Source: a virus
Direction: 5' to 3' (one strand)
DNA length: 23,476 nt
IMG/VR virus record: IMGVR_UViG_3300042890_001101
Location: 1-23,476 of that record
The notes under the pieces are model-generated. The model was not told the origin of the DNA, searched no databases, and saw only the letters and a list, made by a program, of their open reading frames with translations. The first letter of the stretch is position 1. The number at the start of each line of letters is the position of its first letter. The position numbers and the translations under genes are program-made. Of this stretch, positions 8,182-16,176 are shown in pieces.

Positions 8182-8592
8182 CTATTCTAACTCTCTTACA
8201 ACATTATCTGCAATACTTTCACCAATTAAATCTAATAAATCGTCTAATCCCCTTTGAAATTCAGGAGTTAATATTGCTTTCTCTGCAAAGTTAATTGATT
8301 GAGGAATATTTTTAGTTTTACCTTTCTTTATATTCTTTGCAAGAGTTGGGTCATTCCAATATTTACCATATGGTGCATCATCAGGTGCATAGTTTATAGA
8401 AAACTCAAATGATTGTATAGGAATGTTTTTAGAAAAACCACCTGTATTTTCTAACACAGTATTTACTGTATTTGCTTTTTTAAGTGCTTTCCTTAATCTA
8501 CCAGTTTTTATAGGTGCTTTATCTACTACCTGTTTGACTAATACATCAACGATAGTCTTTTGCTTTCTTTGTAATTGTGCTAAAGTTGCCAT
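8182..8592 (-). CDS. HK97 gp10-like neck / head-tail joining protein
   Basis: A 136-residue protein with the features of the HK97-gp10-like family, which sits in the neck or upper tail of siphophages. The N-terminal helix is followed by DKAPIKTGRLRKALKKA (24-40), the family's typical 'aPvdTGrLr.s' motif. A beta segment, FEFSINYAPDDAPYGKYWND (62-81), matches the usual 'Y..yvEfGt' region in a modified form, and a C-terminal helix has GLDDLLDLIGESIADNV. It starts at the fifth TAATATG junction, one base after the stop of the LamG-like gene. In most siphophages this gene sits beside the head-tail adaptor. Here the fibre cassette separates them. Confidence 0.78.
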   Translation of the reverse strand: MATLAQLQRKQKTIVDVLVKQVVDKAPIKTGRLRKALKKANTVNTVLENTGGFSKNIPIQSFEFSINYAPDDAPYGKYWNDPTLAKNIKKGKTKNIPQSINFAEKAILTPEFQRGLDDLLDLIGESIADNVVRELE

Positions 8593-8593
8593 A

Positions 8594-9325
8594 TTAATAT
8601 AATGTAGATGCAGATACTGCTAAATAATTTGTAGTCATTTCTTCATTTGATAACATTGTATCATATATTCCAATAATTCCAACTGTACCTGTATATAATC
8701 CTGATGATGAACTACCAAAAAGTAATGGTTGAGTATATGGAAATAAAACACTACCTGATGTTATTAAACTTTGCCAAGGGTTAAAGGTTCCACTTACCGC
8801 GTTTGCCCATGCACCATATATTAAAGAAGAAGTAGTTTCTGTTGATTGAAATCCTATAAAATTCATACTTCCTGTTGATGGGCCTGTAAATCCTTGATTG
8901 AATGTTCCAGTTCCACCTTGTCCTATCCAAGCTATATAATCTCTTGTTGCAGTTAAACGAAATTGGTGAACTGAATTAAATCCATTATTGCTTCCAACTC
9001 TTTTATTAAATAATGTTTGTAAATAAGCAGTATCTCTATTTGGAAAAGAATAATTTACATCACCCCAAACCATCATTGTTAATGCAGAACTTCCTGAAAA
9101 TGTTGGTAAGTTCAAATAATTAGTTCCATTAAATAAAAGACCCTTATTGGTTGAAGATAAATCATTACCGACTACTGTAATATTATTATTATTTCCACTT
9201 AAATCATACCATATATTATTATTAGCATTATAAGATGAAATATCATAATATCCAATCAAACTACTTGTTAGGAATAATATATTATCTCCACTATTATTTT
9301 CAAAAGCAATAGGTGCAAATCTCAT
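8594..9325 (-). CDS. LamG-like lectin protein, putative receptor-binding protein
   Basis: A 243-residue protein made of one concanavalin/LamG-like beta-sandwich. Signature parts are KGLLFNGTNYLNLP (61-74), ALTMMVWGDVN (81-91), FRLTATRDYIAWIG (122-135) and the closing strand TGTVGIIGIYDTMLSNEEM (212-230), which matches the 'G.I..v.iYn..Ls..Ei' end of LamG-type domains. The family binds glycans, so a role in binding host surface sugars is likely. The start overlaps the fibre stop by one base (TAATG). Its N-terminus, MRFAPIAFEN, matches that of the propeller protein at 16177-17319, which also directly follows a fibre with the same C-terminal domain. I infer that the FAPIA segment docks this protein on the fibre tip. 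Confidence 0.75.
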   Translation of the reverse strand: MRFAPIAFENNSGDNILFLTSSLIGYYDISSYNANNNIWYDLSGNNNNITVVGNDLSSTNKGLLFNGTNYLNLPTFSGSSALTMMVWGDVNYSFPNRDTAYLQTLFNKRVGSNNGFNSVHQFRLTATRDYIAWIGQGGTGTFNQGFTGPSTGSMNFIGFQSTETTSSLIYGAWANAVSGTFNPWQSLITSGSVLFPYTQPLLFGSSSSGLYTGTVGIIGIYDTMLSNEEMTTNYLAVSASTLY

Positions 9326-10530
9326 TATACTAAATTTTTAATTGCTGCAGTATATAAACTTGATGAGTCGAATGATATAAATGTTAAAATATCAACTGCA
9401 TTTGCAGAAGTTGTTGCCGAATATGGATTAGTTGCTGGTTGTTCTATTGAACTACCAAATGTAATTGTTCCAAATCCAACAGATGGTTGTGTTATTCTTA
9501 AATTGATTGTTTGTCCTTGTCTTATATTAGATGCTTCTAATCTTGTAGCAGACCCACTAACTAAACTTAAAGTAAAAAAGTTACCGTTAACTAAATTCAT
9601 ACTAGCAGTTTGTGATGAGATACTTAAACTAGTTAAATTTCCATAAACACTACCCGTAATTATTTGACTTCCTGTAAATGAGTTACTGCCTGTTGTTGCC
9701 AATGAAGCACTTAATGAATTTAATGCAGTAATTGAAGTTTTCGCACTTGCAGTAAATGCATTTGTTCCTGCAATTGATGCGGTAAATGGATTTAAATTAT
9801 CATTTACGGAAATAAGTAAAGATGAAGTTACAGGTTGTAAATCATTCCACTTTGTATCGTTATTATTTTCGTAAGTTAATACATCATTAAATTGTTGGTG
9901 AACACTCTGACTAAAATCACTTACAGTAGTTCCTCCCAATCCTTCTATTCTTGAAGATGAGATATAAGATGCAGATACTTCACCTCTAATAGATAAGTTA
10001 GCAGAAATACCCATAGAGCCCGTTATTTGACTGCTTCCTGACACTCTAACTAATCCGTTGAGTGTTTGTATATCCGAACTACTATCTCCCAAAATATTAG
10101 ACCCTGATGAGAATATAATAGATGATGACTCAATCAAAGTATTTATTCTAGTTGCGTTTAAAGTTCCTATTATTTCAACATCACCTGTAATATTTTGATT
10201 TCCTATAAAAGTATTCGAGCCAGTAGTTGCATAACTTCCAGTTTGATTGATTAAAGATGAAGTTACATTCTCTAATGCCTGTAATTGTGTAGATACTGAT
10301 GATGAAAAATCAAATGGATTACCTAAACCATTTAATATAGATGCACTTACTTGAGATGCACTAATATGATTATTAACTTTTAAATTACCTGCAGTATTTA
10401 CAAAAACACCTACTCCATTTCCCAATGCATCTTGTATCTCTGTCAAAGTTGCAGATGCAGTCGTATCACTACCTAAATGAAGTAGAGATTGAAATGATTG
10501 TGAGATATATTGATTACTTAAATTTCCCAT
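9325..10530 (-). CDS. Second tail fibre protein
   Basis: A 401-residue Ser/Thr/Asn-rich fibre. The N-terminus, MGNLSNQYISQSFQSLLHLG, followed by TLTEIQDALGNGVG, is likely the virion attachment part. A module IIFSSGSNILGDSSSDIQTL (about 138-157) also occurs in the large fibre gene as IIYSSGSNQFGDELSDIQTL. Short heptad-like stretches of uncharged residues follow. The C-terminal 105 residues (from about 296) form a domain shared with the large fibre: SLSISS, NGNFFTLSLVSGS, GQTINL, ILTFISFD and the final IKNL. The leader is ATTAAAAATAAAATAATAAT before the ATG, with the upstream stop inside. The gene lies in the portal-to-hub region directly before the LamG-like protein, so the two probably act as fibre and tip. 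Confidence 0.8.
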   Translation of the reverse strand: MGNLSNQYISQSFQSLLHLGSDTTASATLTEIQDALGNGVGVFVNTAGNLKVNNHISASQVSASILNGLGNPFDFSSSVSTQLQALENVTSSLINQTGSYATTGSNTFIGNQNITGDVEIIGTLNATRINTLIESSSIIFSSGSNILGDSSSDIQTLNGLVRVSGSSQITGSMGISANLSIRGEVSASYISSSRIEGLGGTTVSDFSQSVHQQFNDVLTYENNNDTKWNDLQPVTSSLLISVNDNLNPFTASIAGTNAFTASAKTSITALNSLSASLATTGSNSFTGSQIITGSVYGNLTSLSISSQTASMNLVNGNFFTLSLVSGSATRLEASNIRQGQTINLRITQPSVGFGTITFGSSIEQPATNPYSATTSANAVDILTFISFDSSSLYTAAIKNLV

Positions 10531-10548
10531 ATTATTATTTTATTTTTA
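10531..10548 (-). promoter_or_regulatory. A-rich stop-to-start translation leader
   Basis: The minus strand has ATTAAAAATAAAATAATAAT just before the fibre's ATG, and it contains the upstream TAA. The first 15 bases match the leader before the gene at 154, and the first 12 match the one before the gene at 20710. Confidence 0.5.
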
Positions 10549-11400
10549 ATCTGTTATCCATGTTCTAAAATCACCATACACACCACTCCATTTTGCTGGT
10601 GTTGTGTTCCATATCTTTGGTTCTATCCACAACTCACACTCATCACAATTGAATAAGTTTGATTGTGGCCAATCTACCATTGGAATATTTACTAAATCCC
10701 AATTAGCCTCTTCCAATCCTTCGCCTACACTAAAACATTTTAAATTACCATAGTTTGCAGGTAATGATGAATTTATTTTAGTTGCAAATGCTCCACCTAT
10801 GTTCTGACCCTCACCAACCGATATAATTGCATTATAAGGAATACCTGTAATACAATCCGTTATTCTATATCCTAAAAAGTTCGGGTCAATTAAAAAAAAA
10901 AGACAACGATTTTTATCATTGTGAGTGGTAAGTGTGAATGTTGCACTCCACCCAGCTAATCCATTGTTAAACCTATCACTAAAAGGTTCACATACAATTT
11001 CTGTATTGATTTCAAATCCATCTACACTTCTTTGAGTATATGAAGTTAAATCATTTAGGATACTCAATGTGTTTGCATGAATATCAACTAAATCATCTCT
11101 TTTATAAAATGGAATTGTAATCTCATTTGTTTCAGGATTACTTTCGTTATTTTTATTTTTAACTTTATCTGCTATTATCAATTGTATTTGATAATCAGTT
11201 GTAGATGTTCCCCAATTCGTTTGTATAATATTTACATTACCAATTGGATAGTTAGGAAACTCATCATAGTCAACATCACTCAATGCACCCTGTGATACCA
11301 TTTCAATAGAAGGATGGTTTGTCATTATAGTTTTAAAATAATTTAAAACATTATAATACAATGAGTAATTAATTCCTGAATTATGAACGATTGCTGCCAT
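10546..11400 (-). CDS. Tail terminator-like protein with Cys-rich C-terminal extension
   Basis: Residues 1-166 resemble the tail terminator/completion protein of Bacteroidota phages, which caps the tail tube and joins it to the neck. The pattern includes YYNVLNYFKTIMTNHPSIE (15-33), FPNYPIGNVNII (48-59), DDLVDIHANTLSILNDL (102-118) and a beta end FNNGLAGWSATFTLT (144-158). Residues about 178-260 add a second domain with Cys183, Cys222, Cys252 and Cys255 (TDC, KCFSV, CDEC), of a type I have seen appended to phage structural proteins. The boundary between them, residues 167-170, is encoded by a run of ten T. A -1 slip there would give a 171-residue protein and a +1 slip 169 residues, both ending right after the first domain. 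The start is supported by its place shortly after the adaptor gene. Confidence 0.75.
   Translation of the reverse strand: MAAIVHNSGINYSLYYNVLNYFKTIMTNHPSIEMVSQGALSDVDYDEFPNYPIGNVNIIQTNWGTSTTDYQIQLIIADKVKNKNNESNPETNEITIPFYKRDDLVDIHANTLSILNDLTSYTQRSVDGFEINTEIVCEPFSDRFNNGLAGWSATFTLTTHNDKNRCLFFLIDPNFLGYRITDCITGIPYNAIISVGEGQNIGGAFATKINSSLPANYGNLKCFSVGEGLEEANWDLVNIPMVDWPQSNLFNCDECELWIEPKIWNTTPAKWSGVYGDFRTWITD
10892..10901 (-). other. T10 run at the domain boundary, candidate slippery site
   Basis: The minus strand reads C, ten T, then AATTGACC. In frame the run encodes Leu-Phe-Phe-Leu (167-170). A -1 slip leads to AAT then TGA, and a +1 slip leads straight to TAA. Either event would release the tail terminator domain without its Cys-rich extension. 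No slippage has been shown. The run could also simply be a neutral homopolymer. Confidence 0.35.
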
Positions 11401-11406
11401 AGTTTA

Positions 11407-11925
11407 TTATAATTGTATCCCTGACCAGTATTGATTTGACATATCGGGATAGATTTGAGTTTGATTTCCAACACTTTCTAAATACTGCGGAATGTTATTT
11501 GAATATGCAATTAAATAGTTTTGTAATCTTAAAGCATAATAATCTGCATTATTAGTTGCCTTTTGTAAAAGATAATCAATCTCATTCTTTGCTGGAGCAG
11601 TTCCTTGTTCACTTGCTTGTTTTACTGCACCATTAGATTTAAATTGAATTGAACTAAATGGAATGTATTCTACACAAGCATACCACAATAAAGTGTATTT
11701 AATATGGTCATCCAATAAGTCTTGATAATAAACCGATAGATTACCAACTGTCCCTGCACTTATTTGTGCTTGTAGATAATCAAATAAAACTGTTCCTAAT
11801 AAGTTCTTTAAATACTTATCTTGTGCCGTTCTAACGAATGGCAACAAAGCATCTGCATCTATTGAACCCTGAAGTATTGAGTTCTTTATGATATCGTTTC
11901 TGTTAATGAATAAAGCGTAGCTCAT
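11407..11925 (-). CDS. Head-tail adaptor (gp6-like connector)
   Basis: A mostly helical protein of 172 residues directly after the portal, in the normal place of a head-tail connector. I chose the ATG at 11925-11923 (MSYALFINRNDIIKN), one base after the portal stop (TAATATG), because the same junction occurs at four other gene starts. A longer frame exists up to 12006, but it overlaps the end of the portal. Typical parts are a short beta start, DADALLPFVRTAQDKYLKNL, a helix with a HIKYTLLWYACVEYIPF stretch, then KNEIDYLLQKATNNADYYA and a Tyr-rich C-terminal tail. I recall such proteins in Bacteroidota phages beside the portal. The adaptor function is inferred from helix pattern, size and position. 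Confidence 0.75.
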   Translation of the reverse strand: MSYALFINRNDIIKNSILQGSIDADALLPFVRTAQDKYLKNLLGTVLFDYLQAQISAGTVGNLSVYYQDLLDDHIKYTLLWYACVEYIPFSSIQFKSNGAVKQASEQGTAPAKNEIDYLLQKATNNADYYALRLQNYLIAYSNNIPQYLESVGNQTQIYPDMSNQYWSGIQL

Positions 11926-11926
11926 A

Positions 11927-13213
11927 TTATTTGTATATTTCGTATTCTTTTGATAAAATTGTTGGCATCTTAAATCTTTGTGGTTCTGCATCCGGTATTG
12001 GTTCATTCACTACTGCATCCGTATTATCTTCTGTTGTAGCAGGATTTTCCATACTATCGTTAGTCTCATCTTCTACTTGCTCAATTGATTTACCAGTTTC
12101 TTCTGCAGTTTGAGAAAGAATTACTAACGGAGTTAATTGTTCAAAGTATAATTCAGTATCGTTATATCCAGAACATGCTAATGCATAATCTAAAGTATTT
12201 AAAATTAAATTTTGGAAAGGTGCAATAGTCATTGTTTGCATGATACTAAATGCAGTCTTCATTTCTTCTGATTGTGAACTGAAACCATTGTTTTTTGTTC
12301 TAATACCAAATAATAAAGGTGAGGTTACTCTATGTGCAACTAATATTCTATCTTGAACATATTCTGCAACATAATCATACTTCTCATGTAAGTTTTCTAC
12401 ATTAATTGTGTCGATTGTAGGTTTAGTAGTCACATCATCGTTGAATGAAACCATAAATCTACCTGCGTTATCCGTTCCTGTAAACTTAGCCTGTATCAAA
12501 TCTTCAATAGTTTCTCTTTCTTCAGGTGCAGGAACTCCATTATTAAAGTTAATCATTACTGCTGGTAAGAAACCATTGGTAATGTTATTAAAGTGTAAAT
12601 TAGAGATTTCACCATCAGACATTGCTAATTGTAAAGCTGATATCCAATCAGGTAGGGAATAATAATATAAACCTGGACAATAATTCTTAATGTAAAGTAT
12701 TTCCATCTTTTCATTACTGGTTTCAAATGCAGGTATTTTCTTTTTATCTCTTACCTTTTTCATATCATTCCAATCTGTGCAATAATAGTAATTTTCTATC
12801 TTTGGACTACCATAAAGTTTTTCAGCACGAAGTGTTTGAACTGGAACATGATACATTTTTTTAATCTTTGTATGTGTCTCATCCCAATATACTTGAAATG
12901 CTGCATTACCAAATAACTTTAAGTCAAATGATACTTTCTTCAATTCTTCTTGTGGTAAAAGTTTATTTAGAATTTCATTGAATGGTTCATTCTTAGAATA
13001 AATTCCTTTACCATATATTAAATCTGCAATACCTTCTACCGATGCTGCATTAGTTGTTGATACATTGAACGCTGATATAATTGCATCAAAAAAATCATCT
13101 TGTCCATAAACACCAAAAGGCACCCATGTATAACGAGTTTTAGTATCCTCTTGAATTATAGGAAGTTGATTATTGTTTACATTTACTATTGCGAAGTTTT
13201 GTTTCCCTTTCAT
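11927..13213 (-). CDS. Portal protein
   Basis: The portal forms the twelve-subunit ring at one capsid vertex through which DNA is packaged. The 428 residues fit the HK97-type portal pattern: FNVSTTNAASVEGIADLIYG (49-68) for the wing start, LKKVSFDLKLFGNAAFQVYW (91-110), the clip-and-stem region near NLHFNNITNGFLPAVMINFN (205-224), a segment with QDRILVAHRVTSPLLFGI (287-304), and the helix with FSSQSEEMKTAF. The last 60 residues are acidic and disordered. It starts one base after the previous gene's stop (TAATATG at 13217-13211) and ends with the same junction to the adaptor. The gene lies after the capsid and tail tube genes, whereas portals usually come right after the terminase. Confidence 0.85.
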   Translation of the reverse strand: MKGKQNFAIVNVNNNQLPIIQEDTKTRYTWVPFGVYGQDDFFDAIISAFNVSTTNAASVEGIADLIYGKGIYSKNEPFNEILNKLLPQEELKKVSFDLKLFGNAAFQVYWDETHTKIKKMYHVPVQTLRAEKLYGSPKIENYYYCTDWNDMKKVRDKKKIPAFETSNEKMEILYIKNYCPGLYYYSLPDWISALQLAMSDGEISNLHFNNITNGFLPAVMINFNNGVPAPEERETIEDLIQAKFTGTDNAGRFMVSFNDDVTTKPTIDTINVENLHEKYDYVAEYVQDRILVAHRVTSPLLFGIRTKNNGFSSQSEEMKTAFSIMQTMTIAPFQNLILNTLDYALACSGYNDTELYFEQLTPLVILSQTAEETGKSIEQVEDETNDSMENPATTEDNTDAVVNEPIPDAEPQRFKMPTILSKEYEIYK

Positions 13214-13214
13214 A

Positions 13215-13586
13215 TTAGTTATAGATTATATACTTGTTCTCACTTTCATGTGATGTTATTGGCGGTATTTGGTTTTCGTATTCTGATTTTTCTGCAGTAG
13301 TTGGTTTATATACTTGGAATGTTCCTCTCCATATATCTACACTGCCTGATGGTGTTCCATTATATAGAACTGCACGATATTCATCGCCTGGAAATGTTCC
13401 AGAAATACTGGCAGTAAATCCAATATAACTTTCATAACCTTCGTATGTAATACCACTTAATGATGCGGTAAATGTATTTAAACCCATCATATCAGTCAAA
13501 GACATTGTGAATTCGTTTAATGTAGATGCCGTAGGTTGTGTTCTAAAGGTATATGAGTTGCTCTGTGATATATAATAACTCTGCAT
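13215..13586 (-). CDS. Beta-rich structural-type protein, 123 aa, function unknown
   Basis: A 123-residue protein rich in Tyr, Ser, Thr and Gly, made mainly of short beta strands: ESYIGFTASISGTFPGDEYR (51-70) and VDIWRGTFQVYKP, ending with SHESENKYIIYN. I recall short proteins of this type beside the portal in Bacteroidota phages, but I know no function. It opens the portal-to-hub transcription unit, directly behind a terminator and a strong promoter-like element. The start ATG at 13586 is 14 nt past the end of that element. An early role in neck or capsid decoration is possible but not shown. Confidence 0.75.
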   Translation of the reverse strand: MQSYYISQSNSYTFRTQPTASTLNEFTMSLTDMMGLNTFTASLSGITYEGYESYIGFTASISGTFPGDEYRAVLYNGTPSGSVDIWRGTFQVYKPTTAEKSEYENQIPPITSHESENKYIIYN

Positions 13587-13600
13587 TATCTATGTTTTAT

Positions 13601-13635
13601 ATAATAAAAACAATGCATTTGGTAAAAATAGTTAT
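13601..13635 (-). promoter_or_regulatory. Strong bipartite promoter-like element
   Basis: The minus strand has ATAACTAT, exactly 13 nt, then ATTGTTTTTATTATA. It begins only a few bases after the U-tract of the terminator at 13641-13670 and lies 14 nt before the next ATG. The boxes and the 13-nt spacing match the elements at 16134-16167 and 21015-21048. It does not fit the Bacteroidota TTTG / TAnnTTTG consensus. A phage-specific promoter is likely. Confidence 0.6.
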
Positions 13636-13640
13636 GAAAC

Positions 13641-13670
13641 AAAAAAACCCCACTCAAAAGAGTAGGGTTT
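13641..13670 (-). terminator. Rho-independent terminator after the tail tube gene
   Basis: On the minus strand AAACCCTACTC, a TTTT loop, then GAGTGGGGTTT form an 11-bp stem (one G-U pair), and seven T follow the C/G part. It lies 25 nt past the stop of the tail tube gene and directly before a promoter-like element, so it likely ends the capsid and tail tube transcripts. Confidence 0.85.
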
Positions 13671-13694
13671 CAATATTTTAATTCACAATATTAA

Positions 13695-14255
13695 TTATGA
13701 ACCGTAAACAATAGTTGGTTGAACCGATAAACCTGCAAAAGGGTTATTTACTGTGCTTCCAGATAAGAAGTAAGCTGGTTCTTTCTCCAAACCTGTAAGA
13801 GTTACTGAATAACCGAAAAGGTCACCCAATGCTCCACCTGTTTGAATAGTTCCTGCAGTTACATCACATCCTTCTTTGTTACCAATAAGTAATGCTTCAC
13901 CATTCATAGTCCAAACTACAACCTTGGGACGCCCGTATGCCATAAGTTTAAGCTGCGTAGTCATCTCGTTAGTCAACTTCTTTAAGTTTAATGTCAATTC
14001 TTGTTGGAAGAATGTTGTTCCATTCTCTCTAGAAGAGTTAACTGTTTCTGTGTAAGAAGAATTGCCTTTAAGTTCATAATAATAAACCGAACTACCTGAT
14101 GGATTGTTTAATGCTGTTACCAAATCGTTAGAGTCAGTTGCTGCAGATGCAGTGTAATAGTTTATAAAGTATACACCTTGTAAACCACCAACACTTTCTT
14201 TACATACTTCCTTTCTACCTGCTGATAATACGCATTGTCCTGATGTGTAAGCCAT
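13695..14255 (-). CDS. Major tail tube protein
   Basis: This is the likely major tail tube subunit, found in many copies in the tail. The 186 residues are mostly beta: the N-terminus carries CVLSAGRKEVCKESVGGLQG (8-27), followed by VYFINYYTAS and a strand-rich middle including TTFFQQELTLNLKKL (80-94). The C-terminal GCDVTAGTIQTGGALGDLFG (128-147) and YSVTLTGLEKEPAYFL (148-163) are a pattern I associate with tail tubes of Bacteroidota phages. Terminator hairpins stand on both sides (14278-14308 and 13641-13670), as expected for a highly expressed single-gene transcript. No promoter-like element was seen between the first terminator and this start, so expression may rely on read-through. Codon usage looks similar to the capsid gene. 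Confidence 0.82.
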   Translation of the reverse strand: MAYTSGQCVLSAGRKEVCKESVGGLQGVYFINYYTASAATDSNDLVTALNNPSGSSVYYYELKGNSSYTETVNSSRENGTTFFQQELTLNLKKLTNEMTTQLKLMAYGRPKVVVWTMNGEALLIGNKEGCDVTAGTIQTGGALGDLFGYSVTLTGLEKEPAYFLSGSTVNNPFAGLSVQPTIVYGS

Positions 14256-14277
14256 GTTATTATTATTTAGTTTGTTA

Positions 14278-14308
14278 TTAAAAAGGGTGAGTGTTTAACC
14301 CACCCTTT
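14278..14308 (-). terminator. Rho-independent terminator after the major capsid gene
   Basis: The minus strand has AAAGGGTG with three more pairs (GGT / ACT, one G-U), a TAAAC loop, then CACCCTTT followed by further T and AATAA. It lies 12 nt past the capsid stop. An 11-bp stem with a U-tract is a good terminator, though some read-through would be needed to reach the tail tube gene. Confidence 0.82.
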
Positions 14309-14320
14309 AATTAGTTTTTA

Positions 14321-15340
14321 TTAGTAAGCTCCGTAGTAAACGATGTCTTGACCGATACCAAACTGAACACCAGCAGTGTATCTCATGATAATTCTATAAT
14401 TTTGAGAACCATCAATGTTAGCCATATCAATTACTTTAACCTCGTTCATATCGCTTAAAAGGCCGGTTCCAAAGAACAAATTGCTCTTTTGTGCTGCAAC
14501 GATTTTGTTGTCAGACATACCAGGACATAATACGATATCAATACCATTAAAGTTGTATGGTTTTTCACCAATTACAAATTGATTTTGGTAACCATTCGCA
14601 CCCACGTTAGCCAATGTAGTACCTGTTGAAGTTAAACCAGCAGTTGCTAATTGGTATTCTTTTGCTACATTTGTTCCTACATAGATAACTAAGTCTTGCT
14701 TACCATATACAGTTGTAGGGATAGTTTCAACTACTGATTGTAATTTTTGGATTACATTCGCTGAAGTTACACTACCAGATATGATTGCAGAACCACTACC
14801 TGTTAATCTTGCAGGTAAAACTGAGTCAGCTGCAGCTAATGCTACTGAAGCAGAGAATAATGTTTCAAAACCAGAGAATTGACCATTTGTTGCAGTGTCA
14901 CCTTGCCAAATAGATTGTTCAACAGCTTGAGCCACATTACCACCAACATAAGAGATTAAGAAGTCGTTAAAGTTCTTAGGGATTTCGTCAAATGCAGAGA
15001 AACCTAATTGTAAAGCTTCCCATGATTGAACGAATTGTTGCTTACATAATTGTAAGTTAACTTGGAATTCTTCTGGAGTTAAAACTCTTTCAGAGATTGA
15101 TGCAGTTGCAGTTGCGTTAAAGTCACAAGATGCATCTGAAATCAAAGAGGATAAAGCAAGTTTTTGGATTACGCTCTTAAATTTTACATTAGGCATAATC
15201 GTTACTAACTTCTTATCCAAAGTGTTTGCCGATAAAAGGGCAGCCGCAATATAGCCTGATGCCGCCTCACCTGCGTAGGTAGAGTTTCCGGTAGGGCCAA
15301 TGCCTTCTGGCATTGTTGCGAATTTTTGAATTTTGTTCAT
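14321..15340 (-). CDS. Major capsid protein (HK97-fold type)
   Basis: The major capsid protein builds the icosahedral head. It has 339 residues, normal for this type. The N-terminus is flexible and Gly/Ala-rich (TYAGEAASGYIAAALLSANT, 21-40), then comes a segment TIMPNVKFKSVIQKLAL. The middle has ERVLTPEEFQVNLQLCKQQF (84-103) and FSGFETLF. The P-domain-like part includes LVIYVGTNVAKEYQLA, and the C-terminus has YRIIMRYTAGVQFGIGQDIV (316-335). I recall this layout in capsid proteins of Bacteroidota phages, and the HK97 fold is inferred. The gene follows the acidic scaffold-like gene and is ended by a terminator. The leader before the ATG is A-rich (AAAAAACAAAAAACG). Confidence 0.88.
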   Translation of the reverse strand: MNKIQKFATMPEGIGPTGNSTYAGEAASGYIAAALLSANTLDKKLVTIMPNVKFKSVIQKLALSSLISDASCDFNATATASISERVLTPEEFQVNLQLCKQQFVQSWEALQLGFSAFDEIPKNFNDFLISYVGGNVAQAVEQSIWQGDTATNGQFSGFETLFSASVALAAADSVLPARLTGSGSAIISGSVTSANVIQKLQSVVETIPTTVYGKQDLVIYVGTNVAKEYQLATAGLTSTGTTLANVGANGYQNQFVIGEKPYNFNGIDIVLCPGMSDNKIVAAQKSNLFFGTGLLSDMNEVKVIDMANIDGSQNYRIIMRYTAGVQFGIGQDIVYYGAY

Positions 15341-15369
15341 GTTAATTCGTTTTTTGTTTTTTAATATTT

Positions 15370-16116
15370 TTAATTATATAATCTTGATAAGAAAGAAGAC
15401 TGTGGGTCTTGTAATTTCTTACCAAAGTTTTTTCTGTTTGTTTCAAATTTCATAATAGAATTAGGGTCTTCGATTGGAGCACCATCTAATTTCGGTAACT
15501 CTTCTTCGTCAACTTCAGCCATTTTAATACCATCTATTTCTTGTGCTACTTCAGATGATAATGGTGGCATCATTGTTTCCATCATTTTCATTTTCTTTTC
15601 CATCTCATCGATACGATAAGCCATTTCTTCCATTTTCTTACCCATATCTACTTCTTTGTCTTCACCAGCTTCATCTTCTGCTTCAGCATCTTCAGGTAAA
15701 GTTTCAACTTCTTCAGTCTCTTCTTCCATCTTTAATGTTCCTGATTTAACTTGACCTTCTGAGTCTGGCATTACATTTTTCTTGTCTTCGTTGCCTACTG
15801 ATGGGATTGGTTTTTCTTCAATCATTTCTGCATCAGCGTCAGCCATTTCAACATTCTCTCTTTCTACAATCTTACCATCTTCTGTGATAACTTTCAAAAG
15901 AGTTTCATTACCTTCTGTATCTTTCAACATTAAGTCATGTGTTCCGTTAGGTGCTGGGGATTTAGTTCCATCTTCAGAAACTACAAAAAGTTCTTCACCT
16001 ACATCGAATGTTTTACTTTCTACGATTGTTCCGTCTGCTAATTTAGCATAAGTTAATTCAACTTCGTTAGTTGATAAAAACTCTACAATCTTATTTAATA
16101 CATTTTTAGCGTTCAT
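15370..16116 (-). CDS. Acidic scaffold-like protein
   Basis: A 248-residue, highly acidic protein directly before the capsid gene, the usual place for a scaffold. Residues 21-85 form a repeated beta domain with LADGTIVESKTFDVGEELFV and EDGKIVERE. Residues about 90-155 are a Glu/Asp-rich disordered linker. Residues 158-184 are a coiled coil very rich in Met (KMEEMAYRIDEMEKKMKMME). The C-terminus is basic and ends FLSRLYN, a probable capsid-binding tail. I have seen proteins with a repeated 'DGT/EDGK' N-terminal domain, an acidic middle and an 'SR' tail next to Bacteroidota-phage capsid genes. No protease motif is visible; the candidate protease is at 483-1553. A strong promoter-like element precedes the gene. 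Confidence 0.75.
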   Translation of the reverse strand: MNAKNVLNKIVEFLSTNEVELTYAKLADGTIVESKTFDVGEELFVVSEDGTKSPAPNGTHDLMLKDTEGNETLLKVITEDGKIVERENVEMADADAEMIEEKPIPSVGNEDKKNVMPDSEGQVKSGTLKMEEETEEVETLPEDAEAEDEAGEDKEVDMGKKMEEMAYRIDEMEKKMKMMETMMPPLSSEVAQEIDGIKMAEVDEEELPKLDGAPIEDPNSIMKFETNRKNFGKKLQDPQSSFLSRLYN

Positions 16117-16133
16117 ATTTTTTTGGTTTATAT

Positions 16134-16167
16134 TATTAAAAACAATGTTTTTTAGTTTTATAGTTAT
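16134..16167 (-). promoter_or_regulatory. Strong bipartite promoter-like element
   Basis: The minus strand has ATAACTAT, 13 nt, then ATTGTTTTTAATA. It lies in the gap between the propeller stop (16177) and the scaffold ATG (16116), 17 nt before the latter. Boxes and spacing equal those at 13601-13635 and 21015-21048. It would drive scaffold and capsid genes. Confidence 0.6.
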
Positions 16168-16176
16168 TTTTTTGTG

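Noticed and set aside
8594-9325. Possible diversity-generating retroelement target in the lectin gene
   Set aside because: No reverse transcriptase gene and no matching template repeat are visible in the window.
11926-12006. Longer N-terminus of the head-tail adaptor (start at 12006)
   Set aside because: It runs inside the portal's coding end, and the ATG at 11925 sits at the standard TAATATG junction.
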